Shown here one piece after another: positions 6,437-14,546 of a stretch of DNA of 37,184 nucleotides (its first letter is position 1; the number at the start of each line of letters is the position of its first letter). The stretch covers positions 1 to 37,184 of the IMG/VR virus record IMGVR_UViG_3300033064_000066; one strand, written 5' to 3'. A model generated the notes under the pieces. It was not told the origin of the DNA, did no database searches, and saw nothing but the letters and a program-made list of their open reading frames with translations. This stretch comes from a virus. Position numbers and translations under genes: made by a program.

Positions 6437-7656
6437 TATTGATACTCCCTAGTGCCGTCTGCGTACTCTACTACCGTTTTTCCTGCATTAGGGCCACTAG
6501 TAACTTTACCTGTTTTAACAGGCGCGCCTCGTGGCAAATCAACTTTAAGGGGGATATTAGTTTTAATACCCTCTACGTTTTTATTGTGCAGTTTAATAAC
6601 ATTTCGTGCTGCGGTATCATTAATATCGAGTACTTTACGAATAGCTTTTTCGTCCATTGTAATTGCCCCCGCAGCAATTTTTTCTGCGTACATACGGTCA
6701 GCGTCAGATAACCCAGTACCCGCACCAAATTGTTTAATTAACTTAGCGGTATTTTGACCCATAGCGGCGGCATACGCTTGAGAGTTAGCAGACGCATCAG
6801 CGTAACCAGCATCAATACCCGCCGTTTTAAGTGCTTGGTTAAGCCCCACAAAGAAATCAGCGCCAGCGCCTGTAATAGCGCCAGATTTAAGAAGATTACG
6901 CCCAACTTCGTTTGTTTGTAAAATAGACGCCGCATCCATAGCGCCTTCTCTACTTTTAATAAGCGTTTCCGCTTGTTTTCCACCAAGTGTTTTTTCAAAC
7001 TCTTTTTCTTGTGTAGGCAAATTAACTTGTGTTGATCCCGCGCGTTTTAATGCAATTTGATTAGCTAAAAAGTCTGGGTTTTGCTGACCAAGTTGAAAAT
7101 TTCTAAACTCAGTTGTAGGCGCTCGTTGTTTAAAAAATTCGTCTGTTTTAGTACCAAGCATTGTAAAATGTTCTTTACGTTGCTCTTCATTCATAGACGC
7201 TACAGATTGCCATTGTTGTTTAGCTGCGTCAGGTGTTATTTTACCTTTTTTAACGCTATCCTCTAAATGCGCTAAAACATTATTGTCGGACGGGTTAAAC
7301 ACTAAATTTTTAAACGCTTCTCTACTGTGTTCTAAATCTTGTGCGCTAATTTCATTTTGAAGTTTAGTAGCTTGTAAACCTGATGTTTTTGCTGCGGCTT
7401 GTTTTGTTTGAAATTCTAATCCTAGCGCAGGATCAATTCTAATTATTTTAGAAATATAATCAGGATCGTTAGGGTCTAATTCGCGCAATCTATTACGATT
7501 TTCTATACCTTGCTGCGCTTCTTGCATTTTTAACGCATTAAGTTGTTGGCTTTGTTGCCCACTTTGAATTTGCGCTACTGCCGCCAATTGATTTAATGGA
7601 TTTTCAATTTGAACGGGCCTATAGCCCATTGCGATATTTGGATCAATAGTTGCCAT
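6436..7656 (-). CDS. Ejection/internal virion protein, gp20-like position
   Basis: A 406-residue protein, helical and rich in Gln/Ala/Lys. The N-terminal coil (LNQLAAVAQIQSGQQSQQLN) is typical of phage injection proteins. The C-terminal third has an ordered motif, GAGTGLSDADRMYAEKIAAG then ITMDEKAIRKVLDIN, that I recognise from internal virion or DNA transfer proteins of many podoviruses. The start is supported by an AGGATAAGGAAT ribosome site. It lies between the repeat-containing gene 7666-8724 and the gp16-position gene, which matches the gp7/gp20/gp16 order of P22. Its exact partner in P22 cannot be fixed from sequence alone. Confidence 0.65.
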   Translation of the reverse strand: MATIDPNIAMGYRPVQIENPLNQLAAVAQIQSGQQSQQLNALKMQEAQQGIENRNRLRELDPNDPDYISKIIRIDPALGLEFQTKQAAAKTSGLQATKLQNEISAQDLEHSREAFKNLVFNPSDNNVLAHLEDSVKKGKITPDAAKQQWQSVASMNEEQRKEHFTMLGTKTDEFFKQRAPTTEFRNFQLGQQNPDFLANQIALKRAGSTQVNLPTQEKEFEKTLGGKQAETLIKSREGAMDAASILQTNEVGRNLLKSGAITGAGADFFVGLNQALKTAGIDAGYADASANSQAYAAAMGQNTAKLIKQFGAGTGLSDADRMYAEKIAAGAITMDEKAIRKVLDINDTAARNVIKLHNKNVEGIKTNIPLKVDLPRGAPVKTGKVTSGPNAGKTVVEYADGTREYQ

Positions 7657-7665
7657 ATTTATTCC

Positions 7666-8724
7666 TTATCCTATTCCAGTTCCACCATAAGTAAGCGGTG
7701 TAGAATAATCCATTGTTGTAGGGCCAGTTAAATAATTTCCACCGCGATTAGCGGCTAATTGATTTACTAAATTCTGATTTTGATAAAAATTTAACGCTTG
7801 ACCTACGCCACCACTTAACGCGTTAGAGCCACCAACGTAGCCAGACGCTCTAGCATTGCCTGAACCAATAATGTTACTACCTTGAGCGTTGCCAAATGCG
7901 CCTAACGCGGCGGTTTGTCCTGACCCTAAATTACCGTATGTATTAGTAGCTCCCGTAGCAAAATTTTGCGCTGCTTGTTGGGCTTGTTGAGTAGCTGACT
8001 GCCCAACGCCTGCTAAACTTTGTAGCGGCGCAAGTGTGTTAGTTCTTTCAGTTTGGAAACGATTAAAAGCATTACCGTATGCTTGTTCTTGCGCTGCACG
8101 TTGGGCTTGATAACGGTTAAAAGCGTTTTGATACTCTTGCGATTGTGTATTACGATTAGTTTGAAAACGATTGTAAGCGTTGCCGTATTCTTGCGATGCT
8201 AAATCAGATCCATAGCGTTGCGCTCCTTTAAGAGTAGCGCCTGACAACAAGCCACCTCTTGACGCTGCTGTACGGTCAAGGGCTTTCATGCCTTCAGATA
8301 AACGAAACGCATAGCCTGGGTCTGCTTGAAAATCGGCTGCGCCAAAGTTTTTCATGGCGGAGGCTGGATCGTAACCTGCTACACCACCAAAATTTTGCAT
8401 AGCAGATGCTGGATCATAACCTGGCACACCGCCAAACTTAGCTGAACCGTATGGGCCTTGCAACTGCGCTAACAACATATTTTGACCAGTAATACCGCCT
8501 TGCCTAAATGGTTCGCCTAATTCAATTTGTTTGTTGTATTGTTCACGTTGCAACGCTAATTGTTTATCCGCAGTCTGACTTTGGATATCCATTTGTTGAG
8601 CAGAAATATCTCGTTGCGCTTGCGTAGCTTCGCCTGCTGCTTGTGATTGCGCGCTAGAGGCTCGGCTAGCGGTATACGCGCCTAATATAGCACTACCGCC
8701 TATTACGGTTGCAATTCCAGACAT
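7666..8724 (-). CDS. DNA transfer/ejection protein with internal repeats, gp7-like position
   Basis: A 352-residue protein preceded by AAGGAGAAATTA. The N-terminus has a Gly/Ala hydrophobic segment (IATVIGGSAILGAYTAS), then a Gln-rich coil. Two 15-residue repeats (GGVPGYDPASAMQNF type) occupy residues 97-126. Next comes DPGYAFRLSEGMKALDRTAA followed by SRGGLLSG, a signature widely found in phage DNA-injection proteins. Three 18-residue repeats (QEYGNAYNRFQTNRN type) occupy residues 178-231. The C-terminal 110 residues are Gly/Asn/Ala-rich and low in complexity. The likely role is a minor virion protein ejected with DNA. Confidence 0.7.
   Translation of the reverse strand: MSGIATVIGGSAILGAYTASRASSAQSQAAGEATQAQRDISAQQMDIQSQTADKQLALQREQYNKQIELGEPFRQGGITGQNMLLAQLQGPYGSAKFGGVPGYDPASAMQNFGGVAGYDPASAMKNFGAADFQADPGYAFRLSEGMKALDRTAASRGGLLSGATLKGAQRYGSDLASQEYGNAYNRFQTNRNTQSQEYQNAFNRYQAQRAAQEQAYGNAFNRFQTERTNTLAPLQSLAGVGQSATQQAQQAAQNFATGATNTYGNLGSGQTAALGAFGNAQGSNIIGSGNARASGYVGGSNALSGGVGQALNFYQNQNLVNQLAANRGGNYLTGPTTMDYSTPLTYGGTGIG
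8032..8193 (-). repeat. Three 18-codon tandem repeats inside ejection gene
   Basis: Residues 178-195, 196-213 and 214-231 of the 7666-8724 product share the pattern Q(E/A)Y(G/Q)NA(Y/F)NR(F/Y)Q, then a polar linker. The period is 18 residues, about five helical turns, so the array would form a long helix with a regular aromatic/Asn face. Confidence 0.85.
8347..8436 (-). repeat. Two 15-codon tandem repeats inside ejection gene
   Basis: Residues 97-111 and 112-126 of the 7666-8724 product are near-identical copies: FGGVPGYDPASAMQN and FGGVAGYDPASAMKN. A degenerate third unit (FGAADFQADPGYAF) follows directly. Confidence 0.9.
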
Positions 8725-8725
8725 A

Positions 8726-9598
8726 TTAATTTCTCCTTATCGCTAAACTTAACGCTTGACGATAGTCAATTGTAACTTCTTTACCTAAATTACCGCCTTG
8801 ACAACCGTCAATAGTTGTAGCAGCTACTAAATTTATATCTCCATTATCCAACAAAATCATGATTGCGTTGGGATTTTTTGAATGATTAGTAAATCTACCC
8901 GCAGGTGTACGCAATCCATTAATTCTAGCGGGGGCAATTATCTCCCCTGCAACAATGTTTCCTGTAGCAAATAATCCTTGCCCATCTATATTTGATGGCG
9001 CAGCCATTACTTTATAGCTACCTAACGGGAAATCACATTGGTCGTCTAAATTTTGAACTTGTTTTTGTACTGTTTCTTGATCAAAACCGTATTCGGCAAT
9101 AGCCACGTAATAATCCGCAATATCTTCAGAATGGTCAAAAGATAGCAATAATTGCCTATTTTTTTGATGTTCTTGCCAAGTTTCGCTTTTATTTAAAAAC
9201 ATAGATTCTAAAGTTTCTATATTTGTTTCGTTAGTTGCGTAAATGTTTTGCCAAATTACAGTCTCATGAATATACCCAATTTTGCGCCCTGGTTTGCTTA
9301 CAAAAGTTTGTGGCGCTGTTAATTCAGTATGCGTACCATCATCGTTAACCATTGTAACCCTACCAGCCAACATATTGTTTAAATGTGTTGTTGTTTGGTA
9401 ATGACCAATTGAAAATGATCCTGCGGGGATAGTTACTTCGCGAATATAGATGTTAGGGCCAAAACGATGTACAACAGGGCAATCAATTTGAGGTTGCTGT
9501 AAAAAAGCATCCTCAAGAACTTCAATCTTACCTTTTAAATCAAAAGACTTATTAGGTAAAAACCCTTGTCCGTAAGTGACGTTCATTTCAATTTGCAT
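8726..9598 (-). CDS. Cupin-SET domain fusion protein in virion block
   Basis: A 290-residue protein with two recognisable parts. Residues about 40-132 look like a cupin/beta-barrel: IPAGSFSIGHYQTTTHLNNM with H66 and H72, then SKPGRKIGYIHETVIWQN. Residues 203-290 look like a SET domain: DGQGLFAT (AdoMet-binding G-x-G), GRFTNHSKNPNA (the NHS..PN motif, 234-245) and EVTIDYRQAL (the terminal E-T-Y segment, 274-283). SET proteins usually transfer methyl groups to lysine. The substrate is unknown; a virion or host protein is possible. The gene is embedded between a fibre-like gene and the ejection genes. No strong ribosome site is seen, and ATG at 9598 or 9586 could be the start. Confidence 0.75.
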   Translation of the reverse strand: MQIEMNVTYGQGFLPNKSFDLKGKIEVLEDAFLQQPQIDCPVVHRFGPNIYIREVTIPAGSFSIGHYQTTTHLNNMLAGRVTMVNDDGTHTELTAPQTFVSKPGRKIGYIHETVIWQNIYATNETNIETLESMFLNKSETWQEHQKNRQLLLSFDHSEDIADYYVAIAEYGFDQETVQKQVQNLDDQCDFPLGSYKVMAAPSNIDGQGLFATGNIVAGEIIAPARINGLRTPAGRFTNHSKNPNAIMILLDNGDINLVAATTIDGCQGGNLGKEVTIDYRQALSLAIRRN

Positions 9599-9599
9599 A

Positions 9600-10499
9600 T
9601 TATTCTAGCAATAAGTTGTTGTTTGATGCTGCTTGCGTTGTTACCCAATTAGTGCCATCTGACACAATGGTTGCCCAATTACCTGCTACGTTATCTAGTA
9701 TGGCTGTACCCGCAGCTCCGCCTGCCCTTGATACAACATTACTAGACGCCGACACTAACAGTTGATCTTGATAGTTAATAAAATATAAAACCCGCCCTGT
9801 GTTAGCAGATGGCGACGGTAGCGTAACCGTGCAAGTAGAGCCTGTCTTATTGTTTATTAGCCATGTATCTGTAGATGCTACACTAAAATTAGCCGTTTTG
9901 GTAACTGGCGCATTTGTTGTTACGGTGCCACTTGTGCTTAACGTGCCTGCTGCAAAGGTCAAGCCTGTACCTACGGTGACATTACTAAAACCACCTGCGC
10001 CATTGCCGTACAAAATAGACGTGCCACTTGTAGCTGGTGCGTAATCTGTACCACTTACGGCTGCGCTAATTGCTGTACCGTTGCCTTTAAGAATACCTGT
10101 AATGGTTGTACGTAATGTAATAGCGGGTGTAGCGCCGCTTGTTACCGTGCCAGCAAAGCCGTTAGCTGATACTACCGATATGCTAGTAACCGTACCACCT
10201 GTACCAGTAATAGTTATACTACCTGCACCATTGGTAATGGTTATCCCTGTACCCGCCGTCAAAGTTCTTAAATCGTATTTTTGTCCTGCTGTATTGCCAA
10301 TTAACAACTGACCGTTAGTAGGGTAACTACTTAGCCCTGTACCGCCATTGGGTATCTGAATAATACCTAAATCAGCGCCTACAATCGTATAAATGTTGTT
10401 AAAAAACCTAAACCATTCTCGTGACATTAAACCTGTGCGTGGGTCAAGTATTTCAACCCTAGGCGCAGGAATCTGCGTAATGTTAATTGGATCAGGCAT
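9600..10499 (-). CDS. Fibre-like virion protein, Gly/Thr-rich
   Basis: A 299-residue protein. Its N-terminus (LDPRTGLMSREWFRFFNNIY) is a conserved opening seen in phage tail or needle-associated proteins and probably anchors it to the virion. After that come IPNGGTGLSSYPTNGQLLIG and a long Thr/Ser/Gly-rich, beta-repeat region (ITGTGGTVTSISVVSANGFA), typical of trimeric fibres. The C-terminus is a compact beta domain (TGRVLYFINYQDQLLVSASS; NWATIVSDGTNW). It sits where P22 has the needle gene gp26, directly after gp10, and overlaps gp10 by 8 bases. It could be a needle-tip or short fibre; there is no clear gp26 homology. Confidence 0.65.
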   Translation of the reverse strand: MPDPINITQIPAPRVEILDPRTGLMSREWFRFFNNIYTIVGADLGIIQIPNGGTGLSSYPTNGQLLIGNTAGQKYDLRTLTAGTGITITNGAGSITITGTGGTVTSISVVSANGFAGTVTSGATPAITLRTTITGILKGNGTAISAAVSGTDYAPATSGTSILYGNGAGGFSNVTVGTGLTFAAGTLSTSGTVTTNAPVTKTANFSVASTDTWLINNKTGSTCTVTLPSPSANTGRVLYFINYQDQLLVSASSNVVSRAGGAAGTAILDNVAGNWATIVSDGTNWVTTQAASNNNLLLE

Positions 10500-12132
10500 T
10501 AGTTGGTGACAGCAATAACTCAGCGTTGGTAATGGCTATCTTTACTGGATCGGTGCCTGACACTTCGTAGACACGATCACGTAGCTTCTGTGTCATGCCA
10601 AGCCGACGCCAAAATGTACGGGAGCCATACTGACCAATTTTGCCCATTGACGACCAATGTTCATTTGACCATGTGTGACCTGCATCGTCTGACCATCGCA
10701 ACATAGCTTGCGGGTTATACCCAGGCGTTGCAGGATAACTATTAGTTACTAAAATATATCCTTCAGGGTATGGTTCAGGATAGTCAATCGTACTAAGCGT
10801 TTCAAACTCATCGTTAGACTCAGTAGTTAACTCTAACCCAGCTTCAGTAGCAATATAACCTTGTATAAACTCAGCCGTAATTTCTAGGCCATCTTCTGTT
10901 GTTAAATCTTCAGCTTCATTGCCAGGATATAACTCTAATCCAACGCCTGTTTCAGCGTTAAGCTGCAAAGTATGTTGTGACGTACGTTTAAAGTTATTTT
11001 GTCCTGGCATCAACGCGCGCCATGATCGTAACCATTTTTGAGGTTGCCCGTTATCTGCGTAGGTATTTAAGTCAAGTTGATAAATGTCACCGTTTTGGTA
11101 ATCCCCAACAATAATCGTACCGCCAAAATTACATTGGTTATTGCTACGATGCCTTGTAAACTCACCGTTGTTAAAGCCTGCACGCTCATGCCACGCTTGT
11201 GTAGCTGCGTCATAAACCCATGTGGCGTTACCTGTTGGAAAACTAATTACATAGAACGCATGACCGTCTTGTTGGTATGTATACGCTACCGCATCGGATA
11301 TATTACCGTACTGTTGGATTTGCCACTCAATTGCATGAGTAGAAACCCGAACGCCTGTGTAGCCGTTAGCACGATAAACAATACCTTGACCACGGGCGTC
11401 TGTGCCTAACCAAAACAAACCGTTATCTAATTTAGCAACTGAAAATGCTGCAACGCAACCAATCTCATTAAAAGCACCTTGAATACGGGTAAGAGGAAAG
11501 TCGGCAGCGCCTGAGTCATACCAAACTTCTACTGAATCAGTACCAAACACCCATAACTCACGGTGGTCGGATATAACAGCAACTACGCCGTCTGGTGAAC
11601 CTTCAGCACTAGCAAAGTCTAATGGATCAACGGATGTACCGTCTAACAACTGAGAAACCCATATCTTTTGACTATTTGGTTGATTAAAGACAAAATAACC
11701 ATCTAAATACGATACGGTTACAGCACCAGGGAAATCAGGGTCAGTAATCTTAGCAAATACATCGGTTACTTCGTTATAGATATAACCGTCGGGGTTACAC
11801 GCTAAAAATATTTGCGTACCGTTATCGGCAATAGATACTGGGCCTGTACCTGATACAGTACCTAAAAGTTTAGGTGTAGCAGATGTGCTTGTTAATTTAT
11901 AAAATTGTTGCCCAGAAACTACATAAAAATCTGAGCCATTTGTTTGATGCGCCCACAATGCTCGGATAGGGCCTTCGCCAACAGTTTGTAAAAATTTTAG
12001 CCCAGGCGCTCGTTGTAAAAACCCTGTTTCTTCTCCTTCAATTACAACTTCAGGGAAAAGGTTAACCATACGGGCATCCGCTGCATTAACGCTACGTGCA
12101 ACATACGACTGACCTAAAATCGGGGTTTTCAT
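10492..12132 (-). CDS. Packaged DNA stabilization / tail hub protein, P22 gp10-like
   Basis: A 546-residue protein beginning MKTPILGQSYVARSVNAADA and NLFPEVVIEG, an opening shared with P22 gp10-type tail hub proteins. These bind below the gp4 ring, plug the portal and hold packaged DNA. The body is beta-rich with propeller-like repeats (YVVSGQQFYKLTST, ISDHRELWVFGTDSVEVWYD, LFWLGTDARGQGIVYRANGY). The C-terminal third (MLRWSDDAGHTWSNEHW; RTFWRRLGMTQKLRDRVYEV) is also typical of the family. It is longer than P22 gp10 (about 470 residues). No clear ribosome site precedes the ATG, which lies 3 bases after the upstream stop and may be coupled. Confidence 0.85.
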   Translation of the reverse strand: MKTPILGQSYVARSVNAADARMVNLFPEVVIEGEETGFLQRAPGLKFLQTVGEGPIRALWAHQTNGSDFYVVSGQQFYKLTSTSATPKLLGTVSGTGPVSIADNGTQIFLACNPDGYIYNEVTDVFAKITDPDFPGAVTVSYLDGYFVFNQPNSQKIWVSQLLDGTSVDPLDFASAEGSPDGVVAVISDHRELWVFGTDSVEVWYDSGAADFPLTRIQGAFNEIGCVAAFSVAKLDNGLFWLGTDARGQGIVYRANGYTGVRVSTHAIEWQIQQYGNISDAVAYTYQQDGHAFYVISFPTGNATWVYDAATQAWHERAGFNNGEFTRHRSNNQCNFGGTIIVGDYQNGDIYQLDLNTYADNGQPQKWLRSWRALMPGQNNFKRTSQHTLQLNAETGVGLELYPGNEAEDLTTEDGLEITAEFIQGYIATEAGLELTTESNDEFETLSTIDYPEPYPEGYILVTNSYPATPGYNPQAMLRWSDDAGHTWSNEHWSSMGKIGQYGSRTFWRRLGMTQKLRDRVYEVSGTDPVKIAITNAELLLSPTNA

Positions 12133-12135
12133 TGT

Positions 12136-12681
12136 TTACGCAATTACAGCCTTGATTACTGCAAATGCAATAATAATAGCTTCAGATAAAGAACCTAAAG
12201 AAATATTACGCACGTTAATACTTGCTGACCCCGCAGTTGATTGAGCATTTAATAGATAAGAACCAGCCGTACCGCCGCTAATATGATTCATTACTAAAAT
12301 ATCGCCTGCTTCAATTACCGTGTTAGTCAAGGTAAAACTAACTGTTGTAGACGCAGCTAACGCGGCGCTATTCAAGGTAATTTGCCCAGTAGATTTGTTT
12401 AAAGTTACACCTGTAGCTTTACTAGTTAACTGCGTTACAATACCGCCCGAACCTGTAGCGTAACCTTGTTTACCTGTACCTGAAATAACTTGATTACCTG
12501 TTGTGCTAACACTTGTGCCTGTAGCTACACCTAAAGTTGGTGTAACAAGCGCGGGGCTAGTAAACAAATTAGTTATTGATATTTGTTTAGTAGTGGTCGT
12601 AGACGCTTGCACAATTGGCAATACATCTGCGCCAGCTTGGGAAGTTGCAACGGGTAAAGCTGAAATAGCAATGGTAGCCAT
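12136..12681 (-). CDS. Mosaic virion protein: adaptor N-terminus plus shared C-terminal beta domain
   Basis: A 181-residue protein preceded by TTAAGGATAAAT. Residues about 5-35 (ISALPVATSQAGADVLPIVQ) match the N-terminus of the S74 fibre at 16647-17681 (ISALTGASTPLAGTEVLPIV), so they look like a common virion-attachment module. Residues about 77-181 (QGYATGSGGIVTQLTSKATG to SEAIIIAFAVIKAVIA) are closely similar to almost the whole 13637-14053 product. The C-terminal domain is a beta-rich module I recognise from fibre or decoration proteins of many phages. It lies between the gp4-like and gp10-like genes, so a tail-associated role is likely. Confidence 0.7.
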   Translation of the reverse strand: MATIAISALPVATSQAGADVLPIVQASTTTTKQISITNLFTSPALVTPTLGVATGTSVSTTGNQVISGTGKQGYATGSGGIVTQLTSKATGVTLNKSTGQITLNSAALAASTTVSFTLTNTVIEAGDILVMNHISGGTAGSYLLNAQSTAGSASINVRNISLGSLSEAIIIAFAVIKAVIA

Positions 12682-12690
12682 GATTTATCC

Positions 12691-13407
12691 TTAATAATTT
12701 CCTGCGAATATATTGTAACGCTGGCGTGTGCCAACAATACTGTACGGCAAAGACATGATATCGTCTGGGTTGTTAATACGTTTTATGTTGCGTTTAGATG
12801 CCATTGCAATCCGTGATACTTGTGGGCTTGGCTCAACACCGAACTCGGCAGCAAACTCACAAGCCAAATTATATTTAAACGCTCTTAAATAGCCTGGCGG
12901 AAACAATATATTAGTCGCAAGCGTTGCTGGTTGGGTTAACTCTTGAACCGAAATAAAATGCCATTGCAACACTTTAGTTGGTTTAGGATATATGTACATC
13001 TCAATATTAGGGTACGTCATATTGGTAAATATGACTTGCGGGTATGTGCTAGTAACTGTCTTAACGGCAATACCATTGTATTGCTGTTGATTAATCATCT
13101 TAATACCAAACGAGATGCCGTTGGCAGGATCAATAAAATAAGTCGAATCATCTAATAGAACGGGTCGATTACCTACGAAATCACCTGTAGGCCCTAGCGT
13201 TCTACTGAGTACATTTGGAGGCCAATTAAATACTTGGTCTTGCGTAGAAAATACAGCTAACCGTTCTGTATTCCACGAATCAATCATTTGATTTAAAGCA
13301 GTTAAAGCATCTTGCGATGTGGCAGCAGATGGCGTTTCACCTTCCGCCAATACTCCTAATAGACGTAGCGCCCCATTAATTTGATCGTTGGCGGTATAAA
13401 TTGCCAT
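12691..13407 (-). CDS. Tail accessory factor / head completion protein, P22 gp4-like
   Basis: A 238-residue protein preceded by AAAGGGTGAG. The start, YTANDQINGALRLLGVLAEG followed by ALTALNQMIDSWNTERL, is the hallmark of gp4-type tail accessory factors. These add to the portal ring after packaging and connect it to gp10. It also has the expected VFNWPPNVLSRTLGP and WHFISVQELTQPATLATNIL regions and a basic C-terminus (SKRNIKRINN). It is longer than P22 gp4 (about 166 residues) but near the length seen in many relatives. The gene order gp4, then gp10, follows P22. Confidence 0.85.
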   Translation of the reverse strand: MAIYTANDQINGALRLLGVLAEGETPSAATSQDALTALNQMIDSWNTERLAVFSTQDQVFNWPPNVLSRTLGPTGDFVGNRPVLLDDSTYFIDPANGISFGIKMINQQQYNGIAVKTVTSTYPQVIFTNMTYPNIEMYIYPKPTKVLQWHFISVQELTQPATLATNILFPPGYLRAFKYNLACEFAAEFGVEPSPQVSRIAMASKRNIKRINNPDDIMSLPYSIVGTRQRYNIFAGNY

Positions 13408-13417
13408 AACTCACCCT

Positions 13418-13600
13418 TTACTCGATAGTTTTACGACGTCTTTTTACTTCCAACGTATTGACAGGAGCCGCAATCACTTCTTCTTCAGATGGCGTATCGT
13501 TAGTATAACGCACCCAGCCATTTTGTTCATCAAATTCTGCTTCTTGTTCCATCGTAGCAACTTTACTACCATGATCAGGATGTCTTAGATATATGCTCAT
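13418..13600 (-). CDS. Small polar protein of unknown function
   Basis: A 60-residue protein with a His/Asp/Glu-rich N-terminus (YLRHPDHGSKVATMEQEAEF), an aromatic patch (NGWVRYTN) and a basic tail (LEVKRRRKTIE). The composition resembles small proteins found between capsid and head-completion genes of other phages. I see no Shine-Dalgarno before the ATG. A strong hairpin (13613-13633) lies just upstream and may control access. Confidence 0.6.
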   Translation of the reverse strand: MSIYLRHPDHGSKVATMEQEAEFDEQNGWVRYTNDTPSEEEVIAAPVNTLEVKRRRKTIE

Positions 13601-13612
13601 ATTTGTATTCGG

Positions 13613-13633
13613 TAGGGGGCGTACTGCCCCCTA
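13613..13633. other. Perfect 8-bp hairpin upstream of 13418-13600
   Basis: TAGGGGGC at 13613-13620 pairs fully with GCCCCCTA at 13626-13633 around a 5-base loop. On the coding (minus) strand no T-run follows, so it is not a standard terminator. It may be an RNA-processing or attenuation element. Confidence 0.6.
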
Positions 13634-13636
13634 ATT

Positions 13637-14053
13637 TTAAGATGCGCCGTGAATAATAGAAAAATTAATGATAACTGCTTCAGAATACGATGTTGCAGCA
13701 GTTAAATTACGCAACGTAATTAATGCAGAACCAGCAGCTAAATACGAAACGTAAGTAGTATAAGCCCCAGCAGCGCTACCAGTAGTATTACTAGAAACGC
13801 AAACAATGATTGTGTCATTGATGGAGATTGTACTATTAGTTAATATAAATGAAACTGCTGTAGCGCCTGCAAGCGCAGCGTCATTCATAGTGATACGGCC
13901 AGCAGACTTGTTTAATGTTACGCCTGTGGATTTATTTGTTAACTGTGTTACTGTTCCTTGGCCTGCGGCAGAGTACCCGATTTCTTGACTTGCGTAACAA
14001 GTCGTAAATTCAGGATCACTATACGCAACGCCAATTGCTTGGGTATTTGGCAT
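13637..14053 (-). CDS. Virion beta-domain protein, paralog of 12136-12681 C-terminus
   Basis: A 138-residue protein with an AAAAAGGAATAG ribosome site. From residue about 26 (IGYSAAGQGTVTQLTNKSTG) to the end (YSEAVIINFSIIHGAS) it parallels the last ~105 residues of the 12136-12681 product. Shared blocks include TLNKS..G.IT.N.AALA and TVSF.LTN. Only a short unique N-terminus (PNTQAIGVAYSDPEFTTCYA) precedes this. The likely role is a capsid- or tail-associated decoration domain. Hairpins flank the gene on both sides, so its expression may be set apart from that of its neighbours. Confidence 0.7.
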   Translation of the reverse strand: MPNTQAIGVAYSDPEFTTCYASQEIGYSAAGQGTVTQLTNKSTGVTLNKSAGRITMNDAALAGATAVSFILTNSTISINDTIIVCVSSNTTGSAAGAYTTYVSYLAAGSALITLRNLTAATSYSEAVIINFSIIHGAS

Positions 14054-14068
14054 ATCTATTCCTTTTTA

Positions 14069-14093
14069 AAATCCCCGCCGAGGCGGGGGATTA
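14069..14093 (-). terminator. GC-rich hairpin with short T-run, possible weak terminator
   Basis: On the minus strand CCCCCGCC pairs with GGCGGGG around a tiny loop, with one extra base, and ATTTTAAAAA follows. The T-run is short, so partial termination between 14097-14492 and 13637-14053 is the most that can be claimed. Confidence 0.5.
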
Positions 14094-14096
14094 ATA

Positions 14097-14492
14097 TTAA
14101 CCAGCTACGCGATAGAATACATACGTTGCATCAGCAGTCTTACGAACACGCCAAGTACAAGCTGTATTAGCCGCAACAGCAGCTACACCAACTAGCGTAG
14201 AACCTGTGCTAGCCGTTACAGTTGCAGCATCGGATCCATCTAAGTTAATAATGTTAAACTCAAAAGAGCTATTAACTTTCATACTAGGAAAAGCAGCGTC
14301 TAACAAAGCGCCTGTAGGTACTGTAAAAGCTCCCGCAGTTCCATCAAAAGTAATAATTCCTGTAGCTAACTCAGCGGCTGTTAAAGTTGCTGCCGCTGTT
14401 TTAGCTGTTGGGGTTACTTGCGTACTCATGTTAATTTCAGTTAAGTTACCGTCGCCTAGCTGATAACCACCTGCACCATTAGGTAATGCCAT
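14097..14492 (-). CDS. Putative capsid decoration protein
   Basis: A 131-residue protein preceded by TTAAGGAGAATT, placed directly downstream of coat. After GAGGYQLGDGNLTEIN it carries a compact beta-rich domain: AATLTAAELATGIITFDGTA, AFTVPTGALLDAAF, EFNIINLDGSDAATVTASTG, then WRVRKTADATYVFYR. I recognise this layout from small virion proteins encoded next to coat genes in many phages, probably decoration or head-fibre proteins. It is separated from coat by a strong terminator and from the next gene by another hairpin. Confidence 0.65.
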   Translation of the reverse strand: MALPNGAGGYQLGDGNLTEINMSTQVTPTAKTAAATLTAAELATGIITFDGTAGAFTVPTGALLDAAFPSMKVNSSFEFNIINLDGSDAATVTASTGSTLVGVAAVAANTACTWRVRKTADATYVFYRVAG

Positions 14493-14512
14493 AATAATTC
14501 TCCTTAAATATT

Positions 14513-14538
14513 AAAAAAGCCCCCGTTTACACGGGAGC
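14513..14538 (-). terminator. Rho-independent terminator after coat gene
   Basis: On the minus strand GCTCCCGT pairs with ACGGGGGC (one mismatch) around a 4-base loop, followed by TTTTTT at 14518-14513. It lies 9 bases after the coat stop, so coat transcripts probably end here in part, with read-through to the tail genes. Confidence 0.8.
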
Positions 14539-14546
14539 ATTTAGGT

